Shown here piece by piece: positions 24,131 to 37,280 of a stretch of DNA of 64,000 nt. The stretch comes from Pampus argenteus. Lineage: Eukaryota; Chordata; Actinopteri; Scombriformes; Stromateidae. Position 1 is the stretch's first letter, and every line of letters begins with the position of its first letter. Where the stretch lies: contig CM072879.1 of assembly GCA_036937835.1 (NCBI GenBank), positions 8,302,501-8,366,500 of the forward strand, read 5' to 3'. The notes below the pieces were generated by a model that made no database searches, was not told the DNA's origin, and saw nothing but the letters and a program-made list of their open reading frames with translations. The translations under genes were made by a program, and so were the position numbers.

Positions 24131-27100
24131 TAAAACAAACGACCACCCAACAGGCCAACATTGCCATCCATAGAGCCACACTGCAAGCATATCTATAAAA
24201 GCTTGAGCTCTTCACATTACACTGCAGAAAAATCCGTGACTTCTCATTGTCTGTACGAGCTGTTTTAACTGAAATTTTGAAAACATCTGGGAAACAAGGG
24301 AAATATGCCAGCAATAGCTGGCGGTAGGAGCTCCTAACTGTCAAAAAATAAATTGGTGATTTTAGATTTGTCATGGGCATAAATGGCTACATTAAAAAAA
24401 CTAAAATGGACATGCGATAGGCCTTTAACATCCTTCAGTGAGCTGCATTCAATGGAACAGAGAGTGACACCTTACTCTACTTTTCTTTCTGGCATTTCAT
24501 TATCTGTGATTCAGTGGTGATTTAGTGCTGATTTGCCTTTCATGCAAAGCACAGCCAGTGCAGTCATTATCTTTAGAGGCGATTTATTTGTTTGTGATAG
24601 GGAACGTGCTACTGATATGACATTAAAATAAATGTGAGTGACTTGCACTAAACAAGCTTATTCTCTGCCACCATTAGCCATTAAGAATATGAACCCTACA
24701 CTACACCAGCATGCATGGCTAACCCATCTATATGACTTACAATTGAGCTGGAAATAATGTAAAACTTTAACAATTTATTGTGAAAAAGCTGACAGTAAAA
24801 TTAGTACATTAAACTAGTACATTAAATTAATAATTTGGTCTGAAACTCTAACAACATCCTAACTACCGTAATAACTTGATTTCCTTGGCAGTGTAAAATA
24901 TATAACTACTGCACAGTGAATATGATAGTAATATGAATTTTTCCTCTGAAAAGTATCCTACCCTGCTGAGTTGTTTGAAGAGACAAAAAAAGAAAACAAG
25001 ATTTGTCTCTTTTAGTAGTTAATTGTACACCATATGACTACAGTTCTTGTTCACATTGCAAAAGAAGCACAAAAAGTGTGTTTGCAGGGTGAACCAATGT
25101 GTTGTAGAGGTCGCTATAGGATATTATAACAAGGATATTAAAACATTTTAATGATGTCCAATAAAACAAAACAGTTATTTGAAAAAAAAATTTTTGCCTC
25201 GTCAATTAAGTTGCCTTTGAGCTGGATCAGGCCTTTGAGCGTTGCTGAATTTCTAGTCCGCGAGGCACCAACTGTGCTGACAAAGTGTTTCACATTAAAA
25301 TTTTAAGTGAGCTACTGTTATTTTTAGAACATCCCATGCAACATAAGCATTTTATAATGTAAGGATTTTCATCAATGTAATGGCTTAAGGACAATGGCGG
25401 TATCAGTTATGTAACAGCACAGGTTTTGCCTTAATGAATCATTTCATTTCATTTTTCTGACATCAGGGTTTTGGCAAACCGTGGCGTTAGAAGTGGCCTG
25501 TTAAATGAATTAATCTCATCCGTGGGATTTCAGTAACAGCCTATTGTACATGCAAACGCTACAGACCTGCTGGGAACCCAAATGTTACATCAACCTGCTG
25601 GGTTTTATCTCAGAAGTGCCTAATTGGTTCCTCTAGTGCAAATTACTATGGTGGAAGAGCGGGACACTCCTCTTTGGTTTTGTCTCTCAAAAGAATCTGA
25701 TGAGCGTCCTAGTGTTGCAGAAGCAGGATGAGATCCCTGCTGACTTTGGCACTGAAATCATAAACAGCTGGCTGGGCAGAGTACGTAAAATATTCAGTAC
25801 CTGGATACCAAATCCTCATTGTACAATAGTAAAAAAAAAAAAAAAAGCTTTGAATTAATTTGATTATATTAGTGTAATATAATACAATAATGGGCCTTTT
25901 TAAATTTCAACATCAAACTGAACAGCAACACCTTCGGCGACAGATGAATACACAAAGGCCAACACTAAATATAGACTAAATATAGCTTCCAACCTTCCAA
26001 TAATGATTGTGTGTGTGTGTGTTTTGTTTTATTTTTTAAGTTTTGTGCCAGACATGATGACATGTCAGCAGAAGCAACAGCAGCGACAATAAGCATTATT
26101 TTTGCAGGAGAGATCAAATTGGTGGCTGTTCAAGGTTGATGCTGAGTTTCTGCTAGTGTGAAAACAGACTGGAGGCCTGTGTCTGAGCTTATACAGGTAC
26201 AGGTTTACATTATGGAGTGGAAGGACTTATACTTCTTATATTAGAGCTGACAGAGATTTGTGTCAGAATGCTAACTGTACTTCAGCTATTTACATATATT
26301 ACATGCACTTTACAAATCCCATGATCTATAATACCTTCATCACCGATAAAGCGAAATTTGTTTGACGCTTTCAACTCTGCGAGTACGGCTGAGCACATGT
26401 CAGTGTGTCAAGCATAGTATACGAGTACTGGTAGCTTATGAGAAGATGATATGTTCACATGAGACCTTCACCCTTGCCTTGGATACAAGATGACTTCACC
26501 ATCCTTCACTACACACTAATGTACCTTTTTCACTTGAGTGCAGATTGGATTGTTTATAAGCTTAGCCAGCAAAAAAAACACAGCTTTAGTGTGTATTCTA
26601 CAGAAACCAGTTAAAACACATGTCGTAATAGATTTTGGTGAATTTAGGACATTATTTTATTTTAAACATCATCTGTTCAGCGAATAAATTCTCTTGTAAA
26701 TCGAGGAAGTGTAGCGCGAAAGAACAGGGACATTGGTGGAGCAGGAGCAACAGCATGGACATAAATAGCAACTATTGACCAAAGAAATAATGTAGCTCAT
26801 CTATCTTAGATACGTTGGTTTGTTTGGGGTTGTAAATCATCAGATTTAGTGTATAATTTTTAAACAAACAGAATAATTAGTGAGTAAAAAAAACAAAAAA
26901 ACAAAAACAAACTTACCCTTCCAGTTTATTCACCATTTCCATTGCAGGGTTATCCTTCAGCGCCTTGTTATTGATGTCTGCATTATTATTGGCAAGGTTG
27001 CAAGGTTAACACACAGCATGACTAAAATTGTGCTCATTTTTGCAAAAAAATATGCATGCAAAATATGCATGCTAAAATATAAATGCATTCAACAACAGCA

Positions 27101-29289
27101 AAAACATTATTGCTTGGATAATATTCTGCAGTCTCTGCGCTCACCTGTGACACATACCTCGTAGGGTCTGGACCGAAGTCGTCCAGTCACAATTTTCCTT
27201 TGAAAACATGCATGTTCTTATGGATTATTTTGGGCAGAAAATTAAAAGCTATAATAAAATAAAAGACATAATTGTTTTATTTTATGGATTCGTGTATACT
27301 ATGCATGTATATATAAATGTTACATAAGGCACACCTTTTATATAAACGGTAATGTCAGGGTTGTGTGTCTGTTGGCTTGTTTTGACATTCTTCTGCCCTT
27401 TAATGACCAAAAAAAAAAAAAAAAAACAACTAATGCAGCTTTAAGACTTCTCTTCAATCCCTGGCAAAAGGTCACTGTCAGTAGGTATAGTATTCAAATA
27501 GATTTTTATAGGAAACACTTTAAATTATCGGTGCCATTTAGGAGACCTTAGAAAATCATAGCTTATGTTTATAAATTCATGGGTTATAGAAAAAAGTTGT
27601 TTAAAAAAAGTTCCATTATATCACTGAACTGAAGACATGAAAGTGCATTTTTTTACCTATAGCCATTCGAACTGACGAATAATGCAAAATGTGTTCTACC
27701 TAATTCAGCTTTGATGCTTGGTAATTTTCTACTACGTCACTGTACGAGTGACTGTTCGAGGAAAGCTTTCCTTCCAGCACAAATTATTTGAACTTTAACA
27801 GGCTGTGCTTTTCTTAACTCTTTAAAGATTAATGAGGTCCTTGGAACAAGTTTCTTTTTCGTGAGGGAGCAGAATCTAATAAGAACAGATCCTGCGCATT
27901 AATCACAACTTTAATGGCTTTCGTAGAAATGAATGTCAGTACAGGTGCTGCGTTTTTTCATTCGCCGAAGGTACGACGACTCTCGACGAGTTGCAGGAGT
28001 TGGATGATTATATGGGGAAAAAAAAAAAAAAAAAAAATTCTATTCATGTTTATTGTAATAACATTTCAAGGGATTATTAAAGTAGACAGCCTCAATTTTG
28101 TTTTAGTTTCAAGATGGCATTCAGGGTCACTGTTAAAAGAAGACCTTTTCTCCAGATAGTGCTAATGCATGTTTTTCTTGGACAACTTGCAGTGACTCAT
28201 CTGTTATACACAAAGGGTATGTGCTTTAAGTCTTAATGGCATGGTAGAACAGAACAAATATTCTCCAGTGAGGGGAAAAAAGTGGAGACTGTGTGATGCT
28301 GTTCAAAATGAGACTAGTCAATCACCTGACTCGTGATGTTAATAAAAAAAAAATACAGTTTGAATTATTTTCAGACCATAATTCACTTATTTTTCTACTC
28401 ACAATACACACAAGGACTGCAGCCGCTGTCATGGTGAATGTTAGCAACTAATTCACAAAATCAGACCCTGCTTATTCAGCTGGAACCTGACAGTTAAATG
28501 AACATTGTGTCCCCATTCTTGTATTCTCACATGTAGTGCTCTGTGAGGTCTTTTTTTTTTTTTTTTTTCTTTTAAAGCACTGCTGGGAAAGGGACAAAAC
28601 TTCTGCCAAAGTGGGCCCTCCTCCAATTTTTAAGTCCTGCATCTGCAGACAGATGGAAATAATAAGCATGGATCAGTGTGGCTCTGCCGTTGAGGTCTAA
28701 GAGGTCTAGGTGTATGGAGGATAATGATTTTGAAGGTGGTACAGTACGTCTAAATTTATTCGGGTCTGTCTGGTGAAGACGCAGGGGAAACGGTACGAGA
28801 AGATGGGTTGAATTTTGATTTTGTAAAGTAGCGACACGGTGCATTCAGAGTTTACAGATTACAATGGTGTCTTTTCTGGCATTGTTTATGGATATATTAG
28901 TGTGTTTAATATTAGTGTTTGTTTTATTGGAGCCCACTGCTGTAATTGGAGTATTGACAGGCTGTTATTGTCATGTGTGAAGGGCTGATACAGTTACTTG
29001 TGCAGAGGGTGCTACAGAAGAGAAGCCCTGAGGAGCTCCAGTATGGGTGATGATGGTCGATGATGTTACTGTTACTATTCTTACTGTAGTCTGTTGCCGA
29101 GGAAACTGTGGAGGAAGAGCAGAGGGATGCTGGGTAACATATACATACATCTTGATAATATGGTGATATTAAATTGTGTTGAATGCTGGGCCTCTACAAA
29201 GAGGATTCTGGTAAAAGAAACACCATACTTGTGACCCAAGTGTAAGCCTGTGACAGGACTGTGGAAACTTGTACGCAATTTGCGAGTCA

Positions 29290-29715
29290 CAACACCATTT
29301 GCAGTCTGTCCGTTGAGTCTTGTGTATGAAATGGCATCCAGAATATTGTTTTCATTTTGGGAGCATCTACATACTGATAAAAAAGAGTTCGGAGCACCAG
29401 TGACATGAAGGGGTAGAAGGGGCTCGTCAAGGTCAGGATCTCCAGGTCTGGTAGGTGGTTTTTTTTGCAGACCCCACCACTTCTCTCCTCGCCTGACGGA
29501 CTAGTCCTGTCCACTCTGACAATGGAAAAATGATCGAGGCCGTATCTGGCACAGCCTCGTTGAGACAGATTTCAGTCAGGGCGATGATACAAGGCTCTCT
29601 CCACCACACACTTGGCGTGCAGTAAATCTGTTTTATTCCAGAGTGAGTGAACATTTGCCAGCATGATGGAAGGCAGAGTGGGTCTAAAGAGATGCTTTGG
29701 TGCGTACACCTCCCC
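29290..29715 (-). pseudogene. decayed LINE endonuclease (APE-type) fragment
   Basis: Minus-strand frames contain LPSIMLANVHSLWNKTDLL, then (frame shifted) IIALTEICLNEAVPDTAS, then DRTSPSGEERSGGVCKKN and PDLEILTLTSPFYPF. In fish LINEs the order LLANVxSLxNK, LTETWLNxxxPD, RADRTxxSGKxRGGGVC, CPDLExLTLxxRPFY marks the N-terminal half of the apurinic-like endonuclease. Frame changes and a missing 3' half show it is dead. The clade is not resolved. Confidence 0.65.
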
Positions 29716-29719
29716 TCAA

Positions 29720-32700
29720 CTAGCACTTTTCCTGAGTCAAATATCTTATATCTGAACTGTCATTGATAATCCATAGAATGAGGAATGTAATTCAGAATGC
29801 TTTCTGCATATCTGGCATTTTATACATTTAGTTTGACAGCAGACTGTGTTGTCACAGCAGAGCATGCCGCAAGGAGCCCTTATTTACATAAAAATGTGAT
29901 TAATTAGTCAAACGCTCTATTTATGAAGATTATCAACTCGCTTTATGACGTTTGACATGCATACTGTACACACAAACACCTTATAGATCAATCTATGTAC
30001 ACATGTTCAGTTTCGTGATGCAATGACTGTGTCAGACAACACAACTACGCTGCACATGTAATGTTATGTGAATCAAGTCAAAATCAATTTTCCCAGTTGG
30101 TATAGTTTACAGAGAGGGGCGCTAGATAGGGAGACAGGGAAAGAGATGGAGGATTCTATTTCTGTATTGCCGTGGGTTGGCTTGACTTGGCACTGAGAAG
30201 CTCTTTGAGTGGGATCAAATGATATTTCCACTCCCTCAGGGGTGAGACGGGCTCCCTGAACACATCGCGCTCTTTTATCTCAGGCCACTCTTCACGACTG
30301 CGAGCTGTATCTATGAGAATATAAAGATGAAAAGGAGGTGAAGTGAGATTGAGGTGTCTAATGTATGTTGTCTGTATGTCGGTGATAGTATTTATGTGGT
30401 ATATTTGCTTCCCCAATAGCTTTGTTTGAAGGTTAGGAAGAGGGCTGTGTGTTCAGTTATGCAGTTATGTATTTACATGAATGCAAACAGAGAGCGAGAG
30501 AGAGAGAGATAATAAAGGAAAGGCAGGGAGATATTCTGAGCGTTCGTGATTGTGATACAGTGGATACAATGTTCACCCCCCAACACACTCACACACACTG
30601 TTCATTTGCTAACACTCAATATGATATTCGAAAATGCCTCATCCAAGTTTGAAGATTGGTGCCAATACAGAATGCAAACTGAATAATTTAGTTTCAATTT
30701 ATTTTCCCTAGACAACAATATGTAGTGGAAATGCTTCGTCTCATGGGCTCAGTCATCAATATTATTTCACTTCCCCCAAATGATTAGCTACAAAAGGTGC
30801 TGAATTTAAAGGAATATTTTTATATTTGAGGAAATGTGTTTATTCGCTTTCTTCCTGAATGTGAGATGAGAAGGCTGAGCCTAAGTTTGCATGTCAGGAA
30901 ACAGCTTACCTTCACCCTAAAAATCATGGCACAAAGAACATGTGAGTTCATGCAGAGGCGAACACAAATACAACGTGTCGAGAGCTTTAGAAACTTTAGT
31001 AGGCATATTAGTGTGTAGACAGAGCCAGGCTCGCAGATTTAGAGCACGGTGCTAACCATGCTCTAAAAAACGCTACGCTGCACTGTATTTGACGCAAAAA
31101 CATGAGATTGATATTAATATTTTTAATTTATCTCACTCATGGAAAGAAAGCATCTTAGCGCATGTCACAAATGTTAAACTACTCCTTCTTGCAAACACTC
31201 ACAGCTGAAAAGAATGACTAAAGTGCCGGTGGGAGGAATGGAGGTGGCCGCCCTCATTTGGAGACCTCACTACTGACCGCTATTGGACAGCTGGAGTTCG
31301 AAAAGGCCGGCTTGGCTGTCTCATTACCCCTAGAACTAGACATGTGTGGGCAGCACATTACGATTCCTCACCTCCCTGTCCCTGTCAGTGTATCTCCTAC
31401 CTACCTTGTCTTCTGACACACAGCTTGGCGGTTTAGAGCCACCTACACACCCTCATTCCTGTGCTCTTTTCTAGGTTTACTTGCCTTCTGGTAAGACAAG
31501 AGAAGGTTAAGTAACTGTTAAACATCTAGCAAGTTCCAGGCATTGCATTTTTAGGGCCTTTCGGCATATGCGAGAGTGGCTGTGGTGGATTGCATTAGCC
31601 TAAGCCTACCACTAAATTATACCGGTGTTTCGAGAAGCCCTTGGCAGTGTAGAGAAGCAATTCATCCTGACTAAATGTAGGTTGCCATGATATGTGAAGA
31701 GTGCCTTTGTAGAGAGAGAGCCCGGTGGAGCCAAAAGAAGCTTCAATGGGTCCTTTGCCTCAACTCTGAATAAATCACCCTCAAAGTGTCAAAGACCACT
31801 TGTGTTTCATCCCGGCCTGTATGATGGGGACTAAGACACTCAATGTATTAGCAGAGCTAGAATTTGGATGAGGGGCAGCAAGGGCATTTCATATGGACAG
31901 CCATCTAACACCATTGTGGAAAGGCATTCCCAAAGGACCAGTCTGGCTGTGCCATTCACACCAAAAGCACTGGGCCAAAACTGAAATATCGGGACAGCAA
32001 AGCAGTAAATAATCTGATCCATACCAGCACAGATGAGTGTAAGCTGTAGTCAAACATCAGACAGACAGATGCCCATGGCATTATCCAAAAGGGTTATTAA
32101 CTTTAGTTTTAGATGATTCGGCGTACTTTGTGATCACTACTTTGCATTACATCTTCAAAAACAAAACAAAAACACTCAGTAATATCTTGTCCACTCATTC
32201 CTCCCTTCTAATCTGTCAGCCTGCTCCATTACCAGTGTCTGATCTGAGCTCTATGTCCTGTGGGAAAAAAACCCATCTGTCTGCCACCGAGGAGGGACAT
32301 CTAGAAAACCTACAACCATTAGTACAATGGATTTCTATTGTTCCCTGTCTCATAACTAAACTTCATCCTCGCATGCCCTACACACTTTGACTTTGTTGGA
32401 GTGTGAAAGTGAGACGTGTCATTCCACTCACAGGTTGTCACATATTCCCAAGGTATCCCACACTGTCACTTTCCTATGATTTCCTTAATGTTCCAAGTTG
32501 TTCTTTGTTTTTATTCCCTGTAGTGTTTATTTTTCTTGTTTTTTTTTTTGACTTTGCTTGTCAATCTTCTCACTCTCCATCTCCCCTTGCTCTCACTTGA
32601 CAAAAAATCACATACGTAGTGCAATGCTAAAAATAGCTTCTTTTTTTTTCATATTTCCATTGCTTTTGTGTATAGATTGTTATGAAAAGAAAGATACTTG

Positions 32701-34000
32701 ACATCACTTGTCTTCGGTCTTAGTTACAGTAACGTATGCCTTGTTTATGAAAGCTTTTATATTGAGTTAAGCTTAAGCTGACTTGTGGAACCTTCTTGCA
32801 AATACACAAAACGTATATTTTCATTCATTGTTTCTCACCAAACACACATTGGGTGTATCTATTATTGATTATGAAACATAGTAGCATATAACTGTTTTGC
32901 CTTCACTAGGTGTGGGTTTAGTTTAAGGAATAATTAATCAATTCATTTGCACAGAAAAAAAGAAAATGGTCTTTGCTCTGCATTTTCTTTTTTGTTCGAC
33001 TCTGCTATATTAAACTTTCAGGACTTGCTGTTCGGAACACTAACACACGCTAATCTCTCCGTGCTGTCAGGGACACGCATTAACGTGCACTATCATTATT
33101 ATAAAAGCCAGCACTGCCAGCAAGATGTTCCTGGTGGATACAGTCTAAGTCAAGTTGAAATCTGTTACTTCTCCCAACACATGTCCATGCTTCACTTTCT
33201 CTCCCTGTGTTATTTGTCAGCAGAGTCACTAGTGACATACCAGTACCACGGTTTAATTACCCACAAACCTCTGGGACGAATAACCAAGAGGGCTCTCTAA
33301 TCACTGTAACCCTATAGCCAGAGGTAATGTGAAAACCTCATCCTTGCTTTTACTCTTGTCACCCTGTATTTCATCCTTGGGGATGGCTTCTCCATTCCCC
33401 TCCTCTGACCTCTCTCATCCCTCTCACTCCCTTGAGAAAGTTCCAGTTGGTGGCCTTTCTCCAGGGTGACTGATGGCAGCTCCATGAGCAGACTCATCCA
33501 CATTTAATTACCTTCAAGCCCCTCGGAGGGCAAACGGGGAGCGACTGAAGCATGCGCATCGTGTCATCTGCTCCTTGTTCTTTCATTCCAGCACCACTGA
33601 CTGGACTATTAAAAGCTCATCCACTGTGGCTTTTTTCATTTTCTTACATAACAATTCCACTTTGTAAAAGGAAGGATTGTTATTAACATTAATGTCTCTC
33701 ACAATTTTTAGATTTTTAATGAAATAAGCATTTTGAGCTGACATCTCCCCCCATTTCAATCCAACATAACTTCAAACCCACAGAACTGTTCCTCTTCCAT
33801 TTTCAGACAAGCCAGTGGAGCCTCCTATTGGTTACAGTTAAGCTTCAGTGCTTGTGGGTAACAGTGTTTGTCATGCCCAACACTCAAAAGTGATATTATT
33901 AAAACACAGGATTGTGAGTATACTGAAAAGCAACACAGACCTCGATGTTCTCATCCACAGATGCCCTTGAAGCAGTGCGTATGCACATACGAGACACTCA
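29720..34000. other. intergenic, no gene recognised
   Basis: This contains a foldback-repeat fragment (30805-30905) and otherwise unremarkable sequence. A complex stretch at 30185-30310 may be conserved non-coding DNA, but this is only an impression. Confidence 0.55.
30805..30905 (+). repeat. left-end fragment of the fish foldback repeat
   Basis: It contains TTTAAAGGAATATTTTTATA, GAGGAAATGTGTTTATTCGC and GAATGTGAGATGAGAAGGCT. These correspond to the terminal part of the element seen at 57211-57687 (TTAAAGGAATAGTT..., ATTCGCTTTCTTGCTGAG, AGATGAGAA). Confidence 0.5.
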
Positions 34001-37000
34001 GATCAATTTGAAAATTTATTTTCATATAAAAAGACACTATGAAAACATTAGAGGACTACTTTGTACAATCTTATGTATAAAAAGAACAAAAATGAGGGAG
34101 AAAACGAAAGGGAGGGTTTTTTTTCAGTAAATCAAATGGAATGTTTGATGGTTCTAGCAGTCGGTTAACACCTAAGCATCGAAGGCTGAAGGTGGGAGGG
34201 TGTAAGTGAGCATCGTGGGTTTGAGTTGGCGTCCGCATGGGAGTTAAGTTGCAAATTTGCTTGTCTGAGTTTCATGTTTCTGTACGGGCTGTTGAGCTTG
34301 GCAGGCGTTCAAAAACACACAAAGAAAAAACAATGCGACACATTAACATAACATACTTATGACCACCTGACCAGCATCCTCTTGTGTTATAATTTTCATC
34401 ATCCCACTGTCTATTATATGAAAGAACAGCAAAGCTCAATCTTACCAAAAAATAACATCGAGGCAGCACATTCAAGTAATCAAACATCTCAGTCGATCAA
34501 GCAGCATCTCACTGACCGTTCCTGAAGATGAAAACTTAAAATCCAGCCCTCTAAAATGTATAAAACCTAATTTGTACTTTATGCGTGAAGGTCAAATCCA
34601 TTTTACCTACGACTGATGTTTTCGTCTGCTTTATACTAACATCCGTTGACACCGTGTAGCTGACAGACCGCTGTTTTGGACACGCTGCACAGAAGACCTG
34701 GATGCTGCTGAGCCTCAGAGAAGGTCAGGTGAATGTGACCTTAGTTCGCCAACTAGGGGCCGAACCTATTTTGCTCCTCCGAGAGGAAGCGAGCTGTAGT
34801 TTTGCCTATCAGCTGATTAGCTTGAAAGGTTAGAAGGGCCGCACTCTTGTCTCACCATCTGTGCCGTGCTGCACTACTACCACATTAGGGATCTTTAAAC
34901 AGATGGTTTGAGGGCTGCATTTGAAAATGTCAGGACAAATCGCCATCCCCGGATAATTTTGAGTACTCCCCTTTTTAATCTGTATCTCCGCCTGCCTCTA
35001 CCTTGCTATGTATTTTTGGATCTTTTTCCTTGGCCACCGTTTTTTTTTTTTTTTTTCTTACACTCTTACTTTTTTTTTTTCTCCCTAAATTGTCTCTCAT
35101 CTCTTTCTCCAGACTGTTAGATTAAAGGGAGTTGCTTTGAACATAGACAGAAAAGTTATCGAGCCATCTATTGAATTCATCCTGCACTCTGACACTTTCT
35201 CTCTGTCAGCGTGTAGAGGACTGATGTGCTAATGTAGCAACAGCAGCAGGAATCTGGCCGTCCTATTGTAGCGACTGAAGTACAGACATAGAATGTCAAG
35301 CAGAAAGCTTCACCACTGGCTTTTTTTTGCCGTTTCTTCTTCAGCCTGTCAACTTGTAGCCTTACAACCTTCGTGACTCACTCTCTGTCTTTCTGTTTCT
35401 GTTGCAGCTACCGTGCTCACAAGCAGATTATTCAGCATAGACACGGGATCCATGTGCACGAGGGGTTATGTATCTGGTTTCGCTGCTAACATTAAGATTT
35501 CATGCCTCCTGGTAGCACAGCGCTGGGTGGGCAGAATGAGCAACAGAGAAAAGAAACAGGAGGGACATGGTAGATGAAAAAGCAAAAGAAGGCATGTTTT
35601 GAGGATAGAGCTTTAAATCCATGATGGGGGTTCTTGAGAAAAGAAGAAAATCTGTCTCAGATGGTGTCAGATCGTTTAATATATTATTGGCTGCAAAAAT
35701 AACTTCCTCCGGTCATGTGTAGATAACAAAATTTCCTTAGCAACAGAGAAAGAGCAAATGACCTATACCGTGAGCGTATGTTATTGATGAATGGGAGATG
35801 TTAAACAGACAGGTTCCATTTGGGCTTAAATGACTGAGATATTCTCCTCTCTGGCATTACTATTATTGGTGATGACTAATATGAATTCAGATGCTGCAAT
35901 CTTTAAAGGCTCTTATCTCCAAGCAGGGGGAGATGTGAGAATCTGCATGAAGAAGATCACAATCCTTCTCTTCCCTCTCGGGTGGATAACATGTGGCACA
36001 CATTACCTCAGAAAGCAAGCTCACATTTATGCGGTGTATGTGTCCTAAATCTTTTTTTTTTTTTTTTTTTTTTTTAAGTTCCACATGGGTTAATTTTCAC
36101 AGGAAAAAGGGGAAAAAAAAGGAAAAGAAAAATAAGAATGAAAAAAAGGCAGCACAAGCACAAACCAGACTGAAAAATAAATCAGTTCGTCTCGAACAGT
36201 TAGACCACAGAACACAACTCATTTGGTAGTTATTTGTTTCAATCGTATTATTTTTTTCATTAAAAGTTTCAAACCAGGGGAGGACGTTTTTTTTTTCGTT
36301 TTTTTTTTTAAACTAAACCATAGAAAATACACAAAAAGGGGAATACAATGTTGACACAGAGGATGTGAGAGGAATGGATGGATGGGACTGTTGAACCGGA
36401 ACTCGAAAAAAAGCGGAGGATGGCACATCAATGAGCAGCTCTTTCCCTGACCCACATCCCCATATCCATCCAAACGAGAAAGAGAGAAAATAAAAAAATG
36501 TTTAAAAAAAAAAAAGAGAAAAACTGAGAGATCGAACGCTTTCGTCATCCATTAGAAAGGAAAATGAAATAAATGAAAGCAGGGTGCCTAGGGGCCTACC
36601 AGTGTGAGATACCTCAGTGAGATTTTCCCCCTTTGCTATAAAAAGAACTCAACGGTGCAGAAATATTCTTCTTTTTTTTTTCTCACCCCCCCAAATCATC
36701 AAACAGTTGAAAGAGGTTTTCTTTTTTTTTTTTCTCCAGAATAAAATCAAGACATTTTCTCAGAAATAAGTTTTTCATAGTTTCTTAGTTCATTTAAAAA
36801 TTTTTCCTCAATCGCAGACATGCCAAGCCCCTGTTCTTTCTTTTCAATATAGTCTTTGCGAAAATATAGAGTAGAACAGTCTTCTTTCCATGTCTGTCCA
36901 CTGCAGCAGTAAACAAATACAGTAAGGGATCTGACAGAGCACATTGCAGGAGACGGGGAGCAGTGTGTGTGAGATCTTTGTGAGAGTGTGTGCGTGTCTG

Positions 37001-37103
37001 CACTCATATATAGCTTTCCAGAAGTTCAGTATCTCTGTGTGAATCTGCATCTCGAACATGAGCATGTGTGTATTCAAGTGAGTGTGTGTACATCTGCCTG
37101 TCT
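34001..37103 (-). other. probable adgrb2 3' UTR and downstream flank
   Basis: This 3.1-kb stretch after the stop codon holds no supported coding sequence. It is rich in homopolymers (T runs on the plus strand at 36051-36075, 36286-36310 and 36722-36733; mixed A runs near 36113-36148). A minus-strand AATAAA at 34015-34020 is followed by a GT-rich stretch, so the 3' UTR may extend to about 34000. The end is uncertain. Confidence 0.35.
34015..34020 (-). promoter_or_regulatory. candidate polyadenylation signal AATAAA
   Basis: The minus strand reads AATAAA, with GTGTCTCGTATGTG about 20 nt downstream, resembling a GU-rich downstream element. It is the first canonical hexamer I found below the adgrb2 stop, but variant hexamers (ATTAAA) lie nearer, for instance around 35670 and 34974. 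Confidence 0.3.
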
Positions 37104-37280
37104 TCACACTTCAGTCTGGAAGTCTCCCTCGGATGAGTCAGGTGTGTTAGCAGAGGAGGAGTCCCAGGTCTTATTGTGCAGCTCCATTCGGTCTTTCTGC
37201 TCCCCAGGCACGATGGACAGCTCGGGGGTCATGGTCTTGAAGCTGTCCCAGGAGCTCTGCTCCTCTTGGGTTGACTTGTC
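37104..37280 (-). CDS. adgrb2: adgrb2 last coding exon, C-terminal PDZ ligand QTEV
   Basis: The acceptor CTCCATCAG is followed by 58 codons and a TGA stop at 37104-37106. The protein begins DKSTQEEQSSWDSFKTMTPE and ends with TPDSSEGDFQTEV. SSWDSFKTMT aligns with mammalian QSWSTFKSMT, and GDFQTEV is the exact BAI2 terminus. QTEV is a class I PDZ ligand, used across the BAI family to bind scaffolds such as MAGI proteins. Transcription and the 3' UTR continue below 37104. Confidence 0.97.
   Translation of the reverse strand, partial: DKSTQEEQSSWDSFKTMTPELSIVPGEQKDRMELHNKTWDSSSANTPDSSEGDFQTEV

Larger units (their letters stand above)
19511..29280. other. intergenic, no gene recognised
   Basis: This is about 10 kb of AT-rich DNA with homopolymer runs (A at 25831-25846, 27411-27425 and 28018-28037; T at 22241-22254 and 28551-28568), a short GA repeat (21946-21961) and a diverged repeat fragment at 24055-24130. 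No exon-like sequence with splice signals was recognised. Confidence 0.55.

Noticed and set aside
28018..28037. A20 run, considered as the tail of a retroposed copy
   Set aside because: There is no flanking target duplication or recognisable body. Similar homopolymers are scattered throughout the window.
28472..28844. Minus-strand open frames, considered as a LINE 3' part
   Set aside because: No reverse transcriptase motif or similarity to the endonuclease fragment at 29290-29715 could be seen.
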